This document shows positions 9,975 through 22,701 of a stretch of 64,000 nt of DNA, one piece after another. Made by a program: the position numbers and the translations under genes. This stretch comes from Eunapius fragilis. Lineage: Eukaryota > Porifera > Demospongiae > Spongillida > Spongillidae. The number at the start of each line of letters is the position of its first letter. The stretch's first letter is position 1. The notes below the pieces were generated by a model. It worked only from the letters and a program-made list of their open reading frames with translations. It was not told the origin of the DNA and made no database searches. The stretch is from positions 4,705,568 to 4,769,567 of the forward strand of contig OY811973.1 of NCBI GenBank assembly GCA_963681505.1. Reading direction: 5' to 3'.

Positions 9975-12460
9975 AAGGTGGTATTGACATTTATTTGATG
10001 TATAACACTAATAAAAATAAATTTGAACTGAACAATTTTGCAACAAAAGTAATAATATAGTAATGTACTTACAGGTCATTGTAGCTATTTGCCACAAACT
10101 GCCTGTACCCATTCCTATTTGTACTGCACATAGATATTGAATCATGCATGCAATGGCACTATTCTTTCAAGGATGAATGTGGCCACGTTGGTCTTAATAT
10201 ACAGCAGCTCAGATCAGCCAGCCAGGAGGCCAGTTTGAATAAGATGTATTCTGCCTCGTGGCCCAATACATCATAGGTCTCTTTCAGTGGTAAACAATTA
10301 AGCTCACTACCTGACATCATTGTACTGTATGTTCCGGTCTGCTACTACTCCTGCAGATGTATTCACTGCCGGGTCACTTTAGTAATTAGTGTTAGACATA
10401 GGTCAAATACTAAAGGTCTGCCCAATGATATCCACAGGCCAAAATGGCTGTGTGAGATGTAATGTACTTCGATCTTGGAACTATACAGTTGACAGCACTG
10501 CATGATGTAATTGATATATAACACAGCTAGTTCATAAGCAGTATGCTCACTGATCTGTAAATGTAAAATGTAATAAATATGGAAAGTCAAAATAGCTGTG
10601 ATCATCTCAAGGGATTGGTCCCTCTGTTTTATGCTGTGATTACTTGTTTTGTTGGGATATATATTATTAAAGCCACACCCACTTGGCTGCACCAGTAGGA
10701 GATCCCTTTGCTCTATCCACTCCCTTTTTTTTGGACTGGTATTGAATATTTTTACATCCAGAGCCTGTGTAGCAAATGATGATATGAACACCCCCCCCTA
10801 GTCATACATCTCCTACTTTGATGGACAAGCAATGAGGTTGCGAGGGTAGGCCAATTTGTAGAAGCCTCACAAGGGAGGAGAAAGGTGAGTGCTTTGCACC
10901 TATCTCCTTGGAGTAGATCTCTGTGTATTCATGTTGATAATTGAAAGTCATGGTTTGTTATGGAGATGCTTTGGATTTTGAGTTAATGAAAGGTTTGTAG
11001 CACTGCGCCAAATCAAAACAAAATCCACAGAGTGTAATTATGCATGTGCTGTGCGAGGGAGATTGCAGGAAGATGGTAGTGCTGTGTGAATGAAGTTGAG
11101 TGAGAGATGTTTCATGTGAGCACTAATGAAATTAAAACGCAATATGTATGTGGGTGAAGATATGAGCAACAGGTCGAGAGGGAGGGGCTGATGGTGGGAT
11201 TAATCACAGCAAAAATACGCATGGAATCAATTCTTGATTTTCAATTGATTTATCACTTACATTCTGGTACAAAATGTTTACGTACCTGGTACAAACTGTT
11301 AACAATATCGAAGCTAAACAATTCAATGGACATCAGGTATTCTGCATATGCATGTCAGAGCAAGGTACCATCTATTGGCTGATGTTAAGTTTGATAAATT
11401 TACGCCTACGTGCAGGTGCATTTGCCATTCAATGCTAAACTATGCATCCCATTGGCAAATCAGGACTGAACATTAGAAGCCTCTAGAATGGTGTCCTGTT
11501 ACTATCTCTAGCTGTACAACTTCATCTGTTGTTACCTGATCAAGCATAGTAAGGCATTGCATACCATAACTTTAATTAGGTATCAATCGCTGCTCACTGA
11601 TCATGACCTTCATATTAACATCTTCACAGGTATTTAATAATCTAGCTGACTGAGATATCCTGGATGTGTGGGAGGAGGAAGAAGCAACTTATTAGGAATA
11701 AACCGATTAGCATATTACTTTGAGGATCACTGGTTAGATATGCGCTGCATGTAAAACAGCAAAGAACTTATAACATGTTGGAACTATTACTCCTAAAATT
11801 TGATCTGGTGTGACCTAGAAATAATGGAATAAGCTTAGTACATGATCTTTTGTGCTGGTATCCATGAGCACTTCTGAAAAGTACAATAATCCTTACCAGC
11901 TTATTGGCACAATTCTACCTTACCAAGCACGTTATTACTGTAAGAATCTGCCTCACCTTAAAACCGTTTGACATGACACACTCACCGCCATCGCAAACTA
12001 AATTATAGTAGGTTTCCAGTAGAGTGTTACTGCTTGTCCAGAGATTATCTCTGGCTCATCAGTCTAGACTCAGGACTAAACAGCTGTTGCAAAGAAACGT
12101 TTCGTTTTCTGTACAGGTTGTCACTAAGAGGCATAACTCACCTCATTGCTATGGGTTAAGAGGCATAGAACACCTTGTCCACATTTCATGGATTGAAACA
12201 AATATGTATAACAGCTTATAGGGAGAAGAAACTACATAGTCTGTGTTGTCATAAATTTAGAAACGTAGGCTGTTCATTGTCGCCATCTAATGGGCTGGAC
12301 ATTTCCTCCTGTCCTGGTTTATCCTATTTTTTGTCTTATGAAATCATGGACATGGCAACTCTGCATGAAGGTTCATGTGATGATTTACAAAATATGCACA
12401 CTCATGTATGTTTCATTCTACTGAGGTAAGCACTGTACATGCGGCTAAAGATTGTGTGTG
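9975..12460. other. Intergenic, nothing recognised
   Basis: Open frames here are short, without domain likeness or paired splice sites. It is AT-rich unique-looking sequence with short purine tracts. Confidence 0.4.
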
Positions 12461-12475
12461 CTGAGTGATTGGTAA

Positions 12476-12645
12476 GGTGAAGGAGAGGTAACAACGTGGC
12501 TAATGTAATAAGATGATGAGGTGGATAAGGGGATGACATGGTTAAGGTGATGAGGTGGTTAATATGATGAGGTGGGTAAGGAGATGAGGTGGATAGGGTG
12601 ATGAGGTGAATAAGATGGATAAGGTGATGAGGTGGATATGGCCAA
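12476..12645. repeat. GGTGATGAGGTGGATAA-type minisatellite
   Basis: A degenerate tandem array of roughly 14-19-base units built from GATGAGGTGG and GATAAGGTGAT. It has no coding sense and lies just downstream of the OATP-like exon on the minus strand. Confidence 0.7.
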
Positions 12646-12782
12646 GGTTGTCATGAAGCACTTAGAATAAGATTCATCACCCACACAAGAGTCACTTCCA
12701 CGGCAAGGCTGTGACAACTGTCACGGACATACACTGTAGCGGTCTCATCTCCTTTTCTTGATAGCATCATCACTGCTGAGTT

Positions 12783-13088
12783 CTAGCTCCCCCTTGTACC
12801 ATCTTCTTTCCTCTCCTCCCCAGCCTTACGTGGGTATGCCACCCAATTGAGAAAGCTGAAGATAAACATGAGGATGGTTTCGTGCAGTGCCAGACCCATG
12901 GCCCGGTAGCTGATGTCAGGGTTGCTGTACACCCAGCACTGTCCCTGGTCCCACAGTCATACTGCCATAGGAGGCAGGCAGAATCAAAGATGCCCCTGAA
13001 CAGAAAGAGACTAGGGATGCTTCCCACCAAGCAGAACACAATGGACTGGAGACCAAGCACAACGGTTTTCTGCTCTTCAGCAATGCAC
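12783..13088 (-). CDS. Last exon of an OATP/SLCO-type transporter (partial)
   Basis: This minus-strand exon begins after an acceptor (ccaccacag at 13089) and ends at TAG 12785-12783. It encodes a segment like the end of organic-anion transporting polypeptides: EEQKTVVLGLQS, a hydrophobic helix with SIPSLFLF, GIFDSACLLWQ.DCG, then GQCWVYSNPD and a final membrane helix (LHETILMFIFSFLNWVAY) with a short basic tail. The family has 12 membrane helices and imports amphipathic anions. The two halves lie in different frames: one base appears missing near 12935, between the DCG and GQCW motifs. Either this is a pseudogene or an assembly error. No upstream exons were recognised within the window. Confidence 0.6.
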
Positions 13089-13099
13089 CTGTGGTGGAT

Positions 13100-14640
13100 T
13101 GGAATGAGGACTGGTTGATGGTTTGGTTTTGGGGATTTATGTACAACATGCCTAACTACAACTTAAGATAATGATGTATACTGCCCTTAAATAACAAGAT
13201 ACCTATGTAAGCACCACTGTTTGAGGCTGGACATTTAGTTTGATAATTAGAGCGTTACGGTATATGGTGTAGAAATCATGGCGGTTAGCTCATTATCGAC
13301 ACCATATGTTCATCGATGTGCCTTGCAAGATGCTTACATCGGGTGTTATTATAAACACATGCAGTAGTACCAGCAATCATCTGGCTTCAAGACACACACC
13401 TGAAACGATAAATTACGCTTTCCAATTAATACACGCGCCACGTTTTCATAGGCATATGAGGTACGGCACGATCGAATAGGTATGAAAGATGCGCGAATTG
13501 CACATAGCTGCCAATTTTCCCACATATAAATCTGACATACAGGAGATGTGAAAGCTTCAAGTAGTTGGTTTCTGTCGTCCACTAAGCGCGGCCGGCTGTT
13601 TTCGACCTGAAAGGGCTGCCTGTTTTCTATGAATAATCATGACAAGTACAATGGAGTACCATCGCCAACACGTTAAGCTGCATTGCAGAGTGTAAAAGAC
13701 GCATGTCTTATAATAGAGCAAGTAAAAAGGACACCATATGCAAGTACTCAGGCCTTGCATGGTGTGGCATTTCACTCTGAGGAGGATGCAGCCATGTATC
13801 CCCAAAGCCCAGCTAATAGTGTAGTTCCTGCAAGCAATGACCTCAAATGCTAGTATCAAATGGCATTAATAGTTAAAACATAAGAGTAAGATGTTAATGC
13901 ATATTAATTGCCATTGACTAGTAAATATGATGGTATGCTTATACACGGGTTTTGTAACACTTCATGCCCTCAACTGGTGGAAAGGAGTGGTTCACAAGGC
14001 CAGCTAATTAATTAAGAGTGTGCTATTAAGCCTTAAAAGTACAACGGCACTATTTCACACCCCAACGTTTAATGCTCTTGCCAATCTGCACGATTGCAGG
14101 TGACAAACTTTCATGTCAATTCAACAGTATTTGTTGTGCCCTCTCTTTGCTTATGTTTATAGAGAGGTAGGCAGCTTCTGGAGCTGCATCAAGCAAATGT
14201 ATTTGCAGTTGTATAATACACCCCTATTGTTATGACACAGCATTACCCCCTAGATACCTAGCTTAGCTTGGTATTAAACATTGTAGCAGAGTGAATGTTC
14301 CACTGAGGGACATCAGACGGTTTTTAAGTCAAAAATCAGCTATAGCCGGATGTTCTGATATGCATATGGCATCTTAGACCATAGCAATATCGACATGTAG
14401 GAGTTAATGATGAAATAATTATTATTAGCATCCTTTCATTATGCACCTATTATTGTTATGTGAATCCCACTGTTCCCCCAGGGACTTGACATCTGATTAC
14501 CATTAATACCAGACATATTTGACCGGTTATAAACTCCTAGGCATGGCCTAATTGGGTATTTTTTTGGTATGGGGAGGTATTTACATGTGTAAGTTGAGTA
14601 AGAGTGAGGTATATGGGAGGTATGTCCTGTCGTGTATCTA
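13100..14640. other. Intergenic, nothing recognised
   Basis: No supported gene, RNA or repeat. Minus-strand open frames near 13349-13859 lack domain likeness. Confidence 0.35.
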
Positions 14641-14778
14641 ATTATAGATTGACAGATGTGTTTGGATTCGTTCTTGGCATACAGTAATCACGCTATTGTA
14701 CTACACACATGTAGAGTCTCCTGCGCATGCGCATTATTGCACATTACATCTCGTAGCAATGTTCATACATAACACATC
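14640..14778 (-). repeat. Probable 3' LTR start with polypurine tract
   Basis: On the minus strand the integrase frame is followed by a purine tract (AAAGGGGGAGGA) and then TGTGTTATG, a normal polypurine tract/LTR junction at about 14778. The far LTR end was not located. A 23-base stretch (14645-14667) recurs exactly at 22378-22400. Confidence 0.5.
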
Positions 14779-14779
14779 C

Positions 14780-17420
14780 TCCCCCTTTGAAACCGAAGCG
14801 GAGGTTGACGATTTCGTTGAAGATACCTACGAGCCGTATCCTGTACAGGCCAAGACACCTCTGATTGCTTCAGGGTAGTGCTGGAACTGGGTAAGTATTG
14901 CTCCATGACTTCCGCTTCCGGTGCTTCAAATGGCAGTATAGATACCTTTTCTGATTGGTTGAATGGTGGAGCTGACACTTGTACAGCTCAGGATTGTTTA
15001 CATGGTAGTGTGGGCACTTGTACAGGTTCGAATAGTTTACCACTTGAGCCCGGTATATATTGGTGACCCTTATTCCAATTCCCTTGTTTTACTTCACTTC
15101 CATGTCGCAATTGATCGACATGCCGTCGCCACTGTGCTCCAGTCCGAATTTGCACAATGAAAGAAAGTGGTCCTTTACTCTCCACAATTACCCCGGCTAT
15201 CCATTTATCTCCATCTACAAAGTTCTTTGCTAGCACTTGGTTCCCCACGTAGAACTCTTGTAATTTGGAATGGGCATCATGTTCCTTCATATGCATGGCT
15301 TGTTTGGAGCGAACTGCTCTGTTCCTGTCTGGCCTCCACAAGTCAAGCCTGGTACGTAATTGATTTTTAAAAAAAGGTCACCTGGTGCCACATTGGTAGT
15401 TGCATGCAGCGAACTTCTGTAAGTAGGAAATTGGCCAATTGATGAAACATTGGTTTCCCTCACTATCACCTGCCCTCATCGCTCTTTTGAATGTTCTAAC
15501 AAAACGTTCCACAAGTCCATTGGTAGAGGGATGGTATGGTGTACTATGAATGTGTTTGATTCCATTCACCTTCATGAACTCTGTGAACTCATCGCGATCG
15601 GCTGTGAACTGAGGACCATTGTCCGATACAACCTGCTCTGGTAGTCCATATGAAGCATAGAACTGCTTCCAACACCTCTATTGTCTTCGCTGCGGTAGTA
15701 CGTTTCATCTCCTGCACCTCAGGCCACTTGGAATGAGCATCGACTACCAACAGGAACAATTTCCCCATGAATGGACCCGCATAGTCTATGAGGATTCTCT
15801 GCCATAGGCCATGGTGCCGGGGGCCACAGGTGCTGTATTATTCACAACTTGACAATGAGAACAAGCCTTAACTACATGTTCAATAGCCTGATCAAGCCCA
15901 GGCCATCAAACATAACTTTGGCAATACACTTCATCCGGACTACTCCAGGATGCTCCCTATGTAACTCATAAATGACCTTGTTCTGCAACTTGTTAGCCCT
16001 AATACCCCACATTAGTACATTCCCTTGTACAGTAAGCTCATCTCTGCAAAACTATATGGCTTTAGACACTCTGGAACCACTTAGGCCAACCTAACTGACC
16101 ACAACTGCCATACATGGCTTAGATCCACATCACATCTAGTAGCTTGTCCTAACTGATCAACCGTCACCGTGAGTGCTTCGATTTGCACAATGTTGCAGAC
16201 ATCCATGTCAGCCACAGTTGACTCATCTGGTCCAGCACCTGGCAATGATAGCCTGGAAAGTCTGTCAGCATTTCCATTGGCTTCTGTCCTCATGAACTCA
16301 ATGTCGTACTGATATGCTGACAGCACAATAGCCCATCGCTGAAGTCTAGCTGCTGCTAATGATGGTATTCCTGTCTGCAGTCCCAGGATGGTCATCAAGA
16401 GTCGATGATTCGTAACCAGTGTGAAGGTCCTTCCGAACTAATATGGATGAAAACGTTTCACTCCAAACACTAGTTCCAAAGCTTCATTCTCAAGTTGAGC
16501 GTAGTTATGTTCAGCCATGGACAACGTTCTCGTTGCAAATGCATTTGGTTGTTCTTTCCCATCGGGATAGACATAAGCCAACTTGATAGACAGTATGATA
16601 TCATAGTGAGCCAGCACTTTCAATGAAGCCAATTCCTGCTTTGCTTGCTTCAAAGCAATCTTACAGTCCATGGTCCAAGACCAATTGACATTCTATGGTA
16701 GAAGCTTGTTTAATAGATGTAGTAAGGTGGCAAGGTTCTTGATGAATTTGCCAATATAAGTGAGTAGACCCAAGCAACTGTTGTACATTCTGTTTTCTGC
16801 TGGTCACTACACTGAAAAACCACTTGACATTCGCCCACTACAGGCATCTGTTCAGCAGTGTAAGTCCGGAGCATCAAGGAGGACTTTTTAAGTGGAGTTC
16901 CTGATAACACTTCCTTCCAATTCTTCTCTGATATCAACGAAACAGCTGCTCCTGTATTAACTTCCATTGTGACAGGTTTACCATTTATCTCAACTTGAAC
17001 CTTGATAGGCCATGAAATAGCCTTTGTCTGAATCACCCCAACAGCCTCTGTCTGAATCACACCAACACCCCAACCTTCCTCCAACTGTGGCTCTTCATCT
17101 TTGTCTACTTCAACCCACTTGGTCTCCTCCTTTCTATGAACTGGGTTTTCCCATGCCATAGCTTGAGATTGCTGCCGCCTAGGGGTTTGACAGACACGGG
17201 ATATATATATGCATGGCCTTGCTTACCACACTCCAAGTCCTTCATCCTGCAGTCCAGTCAGCTGTATCATGGTTTGTCCTTCCCCACCTTTGACGGCGCC
17301 CTCCAGTTGGTTTGGCCACATGCAATGGTGAACAGCAACTTCTGTCTCCGCGAAATGTTGTGCATTCTTTTCAGCTGCTTCAAAACCATGGGCCAACTCT
17401 AACGCTTTAATCAAAGTAAG
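14780..17420 (-). pseudogene. Degraded Ty3/Gypsy-type LTR retrotransposon, gag end and pol
   Basis: Minus-strand fragments lie in normal pol order: a gag-end segment (17414-17223), a retropepsin (17159-16710), RNase H (16671-16081) and integrase (about 15970-14990). The integrase has the HPGVVRMK finger segment, a DYAGPF first-Asp block, and PYHP..NG..ER at 15560-15510. Protease runs almost straight into RNase H, so the reverse-transcriptase palm and its catalytic motif are missing. The protease catalytic triplet reads NTGA instead of DTGA. Many frames are interrupted. A possible primer-binding site starts with TGG on the minus strand near 17933. The element cannot move by itself. Confidence 0.8.
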
Positions 17421-18125
17421 GTCTACATCAGAGAGGAGTCAGTTCCTCATTCCTTCGTTCCTCAGCCCACACACTAGTCTGTCACGCAGCACTTAATGTT
17501 CTAAGTAATCGTCAAATTTACAACAGGTCGACAATCTCCACAACTCAGCAACATACTCCGTGATGGATTCACCAACCGCCTGATTTCTTCGGGGGAAGTG
17601 GAACCTTTCCGCAATAATGAGTGGTGGTTCATAATAGTTATTAAGCGCTCAGCTCATTCATAGTCTTATTTCGCGGTGCCTTGGGTGCCACCAAACTTAG
17701 AAGTAACCCATAGGTCCTTGCTCCTAAACTGGCACCTTCTTTTCTGCTGGTGTTCCGTGCGCCATTAATTAGAGGTTCACTCGCTCAAGGTACAGTATAT
17801 CATGCTGAAACAGCCGGGCTGAAATTCTTGTACGCGACCTATCCGTGTCATTTTTGATCGCTCTTCTTCCCACCGCGCGCGTATAAGTTAGCCCCCCACT
17901 CCTCAGCCTCACATTCGCCGCACAATCCTGCGGCCAGATTGTTATTTAGATAATGAGCGGCAGTTTAGTAAATCGAAATATATAACTTCTCGAAAAGTTG
18001 GAAGGAACAGAACAGTTGAGGAAAACACAGCGTTTATGTGTATACTAGTACCCTACTAGTATATCGGATCGGTCACTTGAATGCCGATGCAGCTACGTAC
18101 ATCTACATGGGATTGAAGAAGCAAC
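17421..18125. other. Gag / leader remnant of the retrotransposon
   Basis: No open frame longer than 60 codons. By position this is the decayed gag and leader of the minus-strand retrotransposon. A clear 5' LTR was not found; the tandem repeat begins soon after. Confidence 0.4.
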
Positions 18126-18935
18126 AAGATTCTGACCACCTCCCCCTCCAAGAAGGGGTTTGATCAAAATCAGTACGCATTCCAGAATACTGCCGGTGTA
18201 TAGTATCACATTTGAATGCCGGTTTTGTCTGTCAATACAGGCATAAATCACTTCTCCATAGATGCGTGCTTACATCAAATGGAGCTAGTAAGACGGCCAA
18301 ATATATTCATCAAGGAAGGGGTGTGGTCAAATTCAGTGATCCACAGAGATAGTGTGAGCACACCAGAGTACTGCTAGTGTATAGCCTCACATTGCTATGC
18401 ATGTTGTCTGCCTATACAGGCATATACGTGTGATTCCTTCGTTTAATGGAGTCAAGATAGCCGAATATCTTCATCCAGGAAGGGGTGTGGTCAAACCCTG
18501 TGATCCACAGAGATAGTGTGAGCACGCCAGAGTACTTCTGGTGTACAGCCTCACATTGCTATGCATGTTGTCAGCCAATACAGGCATATACTTGTGAGCC
18601 TACATTTAATGCAGCCAAGATGGCCAAATATCTTCATCCACGAAGGGGTGTGGTCAAACCCAGGAATCCACAGAGATAGTGTGAGCACTCCAAAGTACTG
18701 CTGGTGTATAGTCTCACATTGCTATGCGTGTTGACTGCTTATACAGGCATATACCTTCGAGCCTACATTTAATGGAGTCAAGATGTCTGAATATCTCATC
18801 CAGGAAGGAGTGTGGTCAAACCCAGTGATCCACAGAGATAGTGTGAGCACTCCAGAGTACTGCTGGTGTATAGCCTCATATTCCTATGCATGTTGTCTGC
18901 CTATACAGGCATATACATGTGATTCCTACGTTTAA
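18126..18935. repeat. ~163-bp tandem repeat, left part
   Basis: About five head-to-tail units with period 162-164 bases, judged from the AAGGGGTGTGG motif at about 18316, 18479, 18643 and 18805; the first unit is more diverged. Each unit holds a CTATACAGGCATATAC block and CGTTTAATGG. The latter contains TTAA, the target of the piggyBac insertion that splits the array. Confidence 0.85.
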
Positions 18936-18947
18936 TGTACGAACGTC

Positions 18948-18991
18948 CAGCGGGAACACGCGGGAACATATGTTCCCGTGTGGTTCCCGCT
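18948..18991. promoter_or_regulatory. Subterminal GTTCCCG palindrome of piggyBac
   Basis: A near-perfect palindrome built from two CGGGAAC and two GTTCCCG motifs. The other end repeats the motif at 21640-21680. This suggests transposase-binding sites; inferred from symmetry only. Confidence 0.5.
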
Positions 18992-19543
18992 GTTCGTGCA
19001 ATATTTATAAAAGTGCGCGAATGTAATGACCCCGATAGTTATATTTTTTGTTTCATGAAGAAGTGTAGATGTTTCCCCATCAATATTAAAAATACTATGC
19101 TTCAAACAGTTCAGATAAATAGCCTCAAAAGTTGTTACTTGGCGACCGCATTAACGTTGTCTATGCAAGGTTCTCGGGGAGATGACTCCCTTTGACCCTC
19201 TACTGTGCATTGCTCTTTAACAGAATCTCGATTTTAATGCATGCACAAGACATAGGAGGAGAAACACTACTTTCCCCATTGATACGATGCATTTTCAATG
19301 ACGTGATTAGATGGTATACTAAATTGAAAAGCAAGGTTTGGTTCCCGTCATCCCGCTGCCTCCGTAACTAAACTAGAATCATGAGTACTATCAACATTAA
19401 CTTCATAGCATTGTGATTATGTAAACTTCGCAGTGTCTGTATATCAGCTGATAAATGAATACATGTAGATATTGGAATAAACAAATGCACGTTACACCAT
19501 GGTGCCAAGACAAGAAATGCGTATAAGAAAACTGCAGTCTGGT

Positions 19544-21564
19544 TCATTTTGCATTCTGACAATGATAGGCATGGCAGCTAGTACCACGTAGAGAATTGTG
19601 CCCACAGATAACAACAATTGAGCCTTGTGACACATCTGAGCATGTCACACAGAAGTAGTGAGCATTGTGTCGTTTCCCCTGGGCTGCACAAACATAACAT
19701 TTACGACGTGCCCCTTCCTTTGACCCTATGTTTTCCTTGTACAGGGGCAAAGTCAACAAACTTTTCAGAGGGTGGGCTTCAAAAGGAACAACAGGAATTG
19801 GTGGTTCCGCAGCAATGGGCTCATCTGACAACCTCCTCCGAGACACTAATTCATAACCATCAAACTTGTTGAATACGAGAGACAGAGCAAGGTCATTTGT
19901 AAAGTCCTCAACACTCTTAGCATCAACCCTGCGTTCATAGTTATAGGCCAACATTGCATCAATAACTGTGATTCCAAAGAAAGTAGCAGCCAGTCTATGC
20001 CACCATGTTTGGGTGCCCCAGGCATCGTCGATGTTTAGCAGCCCTTGCCTCAGATGGTTGTGTACATCGACTTTAGAAGATGCACTGAAGTATTGTGAGA
20101 CAAGTTGTGGTCGTGGGATTTCAATGGTGATAATATCTCCTTCCTTACTGTACCTGTGTTTTTTACGCGGTTCACCAGGTTGCGTTGTACCACACGTTGA
20201 GACAAATGATTTAATAGTTTTGTCCTTCTAACCAAGTGCTATGAGGTTGCAGTTGTCAATTATAGTAGTCAAACAGATGGGTCCCCTTTATGACGGTATT
20301 TACAGGCATCGTTTAGGTATTCCTTAGGAAACTCTCGAGATGCAGTCTTCACAACTCCAGTAAAGAGTAATCCACACTTTTTCAACTCTATAGCCGTGGT
20401 TACTGAGGAAAATGCTGAGTCAGCAATAATAATCCGTCCAGTCCCATGCCACGGTTCACTTAGTCTTAAAGTTTGAGCAGTACCTGCAGGTAAGTGTGAC
20501 CACTCCTTCTTCGACTCTGCCTCTTTTCCTTCACATATTTCCAGACGCAGCATAATCCCAACTAAACCATCTGCTACACACTTTATTTCAGTCCCAACAC
20601 CTTTGGGCTTCCGGATAATTTTCGTCAGATGTGGGATACCATCAGCTGTTCTATCCTGCTTTCTGCTAATCCAACTAGACATCAGCTCATCTTCTACAAT
20701 CATGTGTGAAGGGTTGATGACTTGCTGTCGTCTATTGTTCAAAGCATCCAGGAACGGTCGTATGGGAGACCAGGGATCATTGCAGTCCTCATCTCTAAAG
20801 GATAGACACCGAAGAATGTCCTCAAATCTGCGAATCCCCATTCCAAATCGGGTACCAAAGGCTGGAGGCTGAAAAATTCTTCGACTTTCGCCGTCCAATT
20901 CTTCCATCCAATAGTTACGACGATTTTTCTCAGAACCAATGCTGATTGCTAAAATGAGTTCCCAAAAGCGGAAGTATTCACACTTACTTAGAGGTTTTCG
21001 CTTCATTTCAGCCAAACGAGTATTAGTCTTCTCGATCCAGAAAGTGGCCTCAACCATCGGGAACATGGCACAAAAATACTCTAATGGACTCCTTTGTTCA
21101 ACAGGGTTATCAAATGTCCAGATAAAATCGAGGTGACGTCTTGCGCCATCATAGTAGTCAGTCTGGATTCCTTCCGTCTCAACTGCCCACTCGGTGCCAT
21201 GTGGTCTTAGCTGGCTCACCCCCGGTTCTTCCAGATCGCTTTGCCGCCCTTCAGCATAGTCCATACTATCACCCGCTTCTTCATCTATCGAACTCTCCGA
21301 ATCAGTGCTTTCCTCAACTGCTTCTACTGAAGCACATAGGTCGTCTAGTTCCAATGATCGCGCTGAAAGGATGGAGATATCATCGCATTCGTTCCATTTA
21401 ACCTTTAGTTCTCGAGTACGACCGACACCCACACATTCGATAACACTCCCGTGGAGCTCAGATTTTGCTGCCCATGGACCAAATACGTCCCCAGCCCGTC
21501 TATTGCCCAGCACATTGACTGCCTTGGCCTTGACTTGATCACCAACTTTCAATCCCGGCGCCAT
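19544..21564 (-). pseudogene. piggyBac transposase (DDE_Tnp_1_7)
   Basis: The minus-strand ATG at 21564 opens a 431-codon frame, and the gene continues in another frame to 19544. Order: an acidic N-terminus, the DDE_Tnp_1_7 core with Asp in VEDELMSSW, Asp in RIIIADSAFSS and Asp in SSKVDVHNHLRQG, and then a C-terminal Cys/His-rich finger (CYVCAAQ..HYFCVTC...C). A frameshift near 20280 and a stop in ALG*KDKTIKSF near 20228, where Trp would be expected, split the gene. Cut-and-paste at TTAA is the family activity. The three Asp positions look intact, so inactivation seems recent. Confidence 0.85.
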
Positions 21565-21830
21565 TTTCTACCTTGTGCGGTGAACGATTGCTTCTCTAAT
21601 TAAAAAGTAAATCCAATTAATAAACCTCATGTACATGGTTCCCGTTCGGGAACCTTTGTTCCTGCTGGGTTCCCGCAAAATACGCAAAAAAGTTCCATTA
21701 CTACTTCGGATTGATTACCATATATTAGTTGTATGTTTTCGCATATATGATTTATGGATTAACAAAAGCATGGTGGAAATAGCAAATGCGGGAACTTTGC
21801 GGGAATTAACGCTGCGCGTTCGTACGTTAA

Positions 21831-22225
21831 TGGAGTCAAGATGGCCAAATATCTTCATCCAGGAAGGGGTATGGTCAAACCCAGTGATCCACAGAGATAG
21901 TGTGAGCAGTCCAGAGTACTTCAGGTGCATAACCTCACATTGCTATGCATATTGTCAGCCAATACAGGCATATGCTTGTGAGACTACGCAGCCAAGATAG
22001 CCGAATATCTTCATCCAGGAAGGGGTGTGGTCAAACCCAGGGATCCACAGAGATAGTGTGAGCACTCCAGAGTACTGCTGGTGTATAGCCTCACATTGCT
22101 ATGCATGTTGTCTGCACATACAGGCATATATATATGTGATTCCTACGTTTGATGGAGCCAAGATGGCATAATATCTTCATCCAGGAAGGGGTGTGGTCAA
22201 ACCCAGGGATCCACAGCATGCAAGT
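21831..22225. repeat. ~163-bp tandem repeat, right part
   Basis: Two and a half units of the same array as 18126-18935, continuing in register after the piggyBac element. It ends within a unit at GGATCCACAG. Confidence 0.85.
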
Positions 22226-22243
22226 GTTAAACCGCAAGGAATG

Positions 22244-22293
22244 TGGGGCTGAGGAATGTGAGGCTGAGGAATGTGAGGCTGAGGAATGTGAGG
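22244..22293. repeat. 15-bp tandem repeat GAGGAATGTGAGGCT
   Basis: Three to four copies lie directly after the 163-bp array. Confidence 0.8.
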
Positions 22294-22701
22294 CTAGCTT
22301 CCATTCGGTCTTCTTCCCAGTCTCTAACGACACAGCAATCCCACCCTTGTTGCCAATATCTGGCTTGTATCTACTTCTAGATTGACAGATGTGTTTGGAT
22401 CATTCATGGTTGAGTAGTTTTATGCATGTACCCTTTGTACTACAGTAGGGCTGTTGTAATATCATACATTTAATGCTATCATATGCATTTCAATGTTGGT
22501 CATTTTTTCAAATTGCATAACTGAACTTTCAAAACAAACATGGAGCTTATTATACTGCAACCGGATCTTTGTTCATTAAACGCATGATTGTGCATTAGGT
22601 AAATGACATACAAGGGAAAAGTCGAGATAGAGGTGCCTGAAATGTTCAAAGTGTGAACTGCTACTCCCCCCCACACACACATATACACACACTGATTAGT
22701 G

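Larger units (their letters stand above)
18936..21826 (-). mobile_element. piggyBac element (2,891 bp) in the tandem repeat
   Basis: TTAA lies on both sides (18932-18935 and 21827-21830), and the flanks rejoin to a normal repeat unit. The termini share GTACGAACG..CAGCG as imperfect inverted repeats. Both ends carry subterminal GTTCCCG/CGGGAAC motifs (18948-18991 and 21640-21680), probable transposase-binding sites. The only gene is the transposase on the minus strand. The target duplication is exact, but the gene carries lesions. Confidence 0.9.

Noticed and set aside
14780-17420. Endogenous virus with envelope
   Set aside because: No envelope-like frame between integrase and the polypurine tract; a plain degraded LTR retrotransposon explains it.
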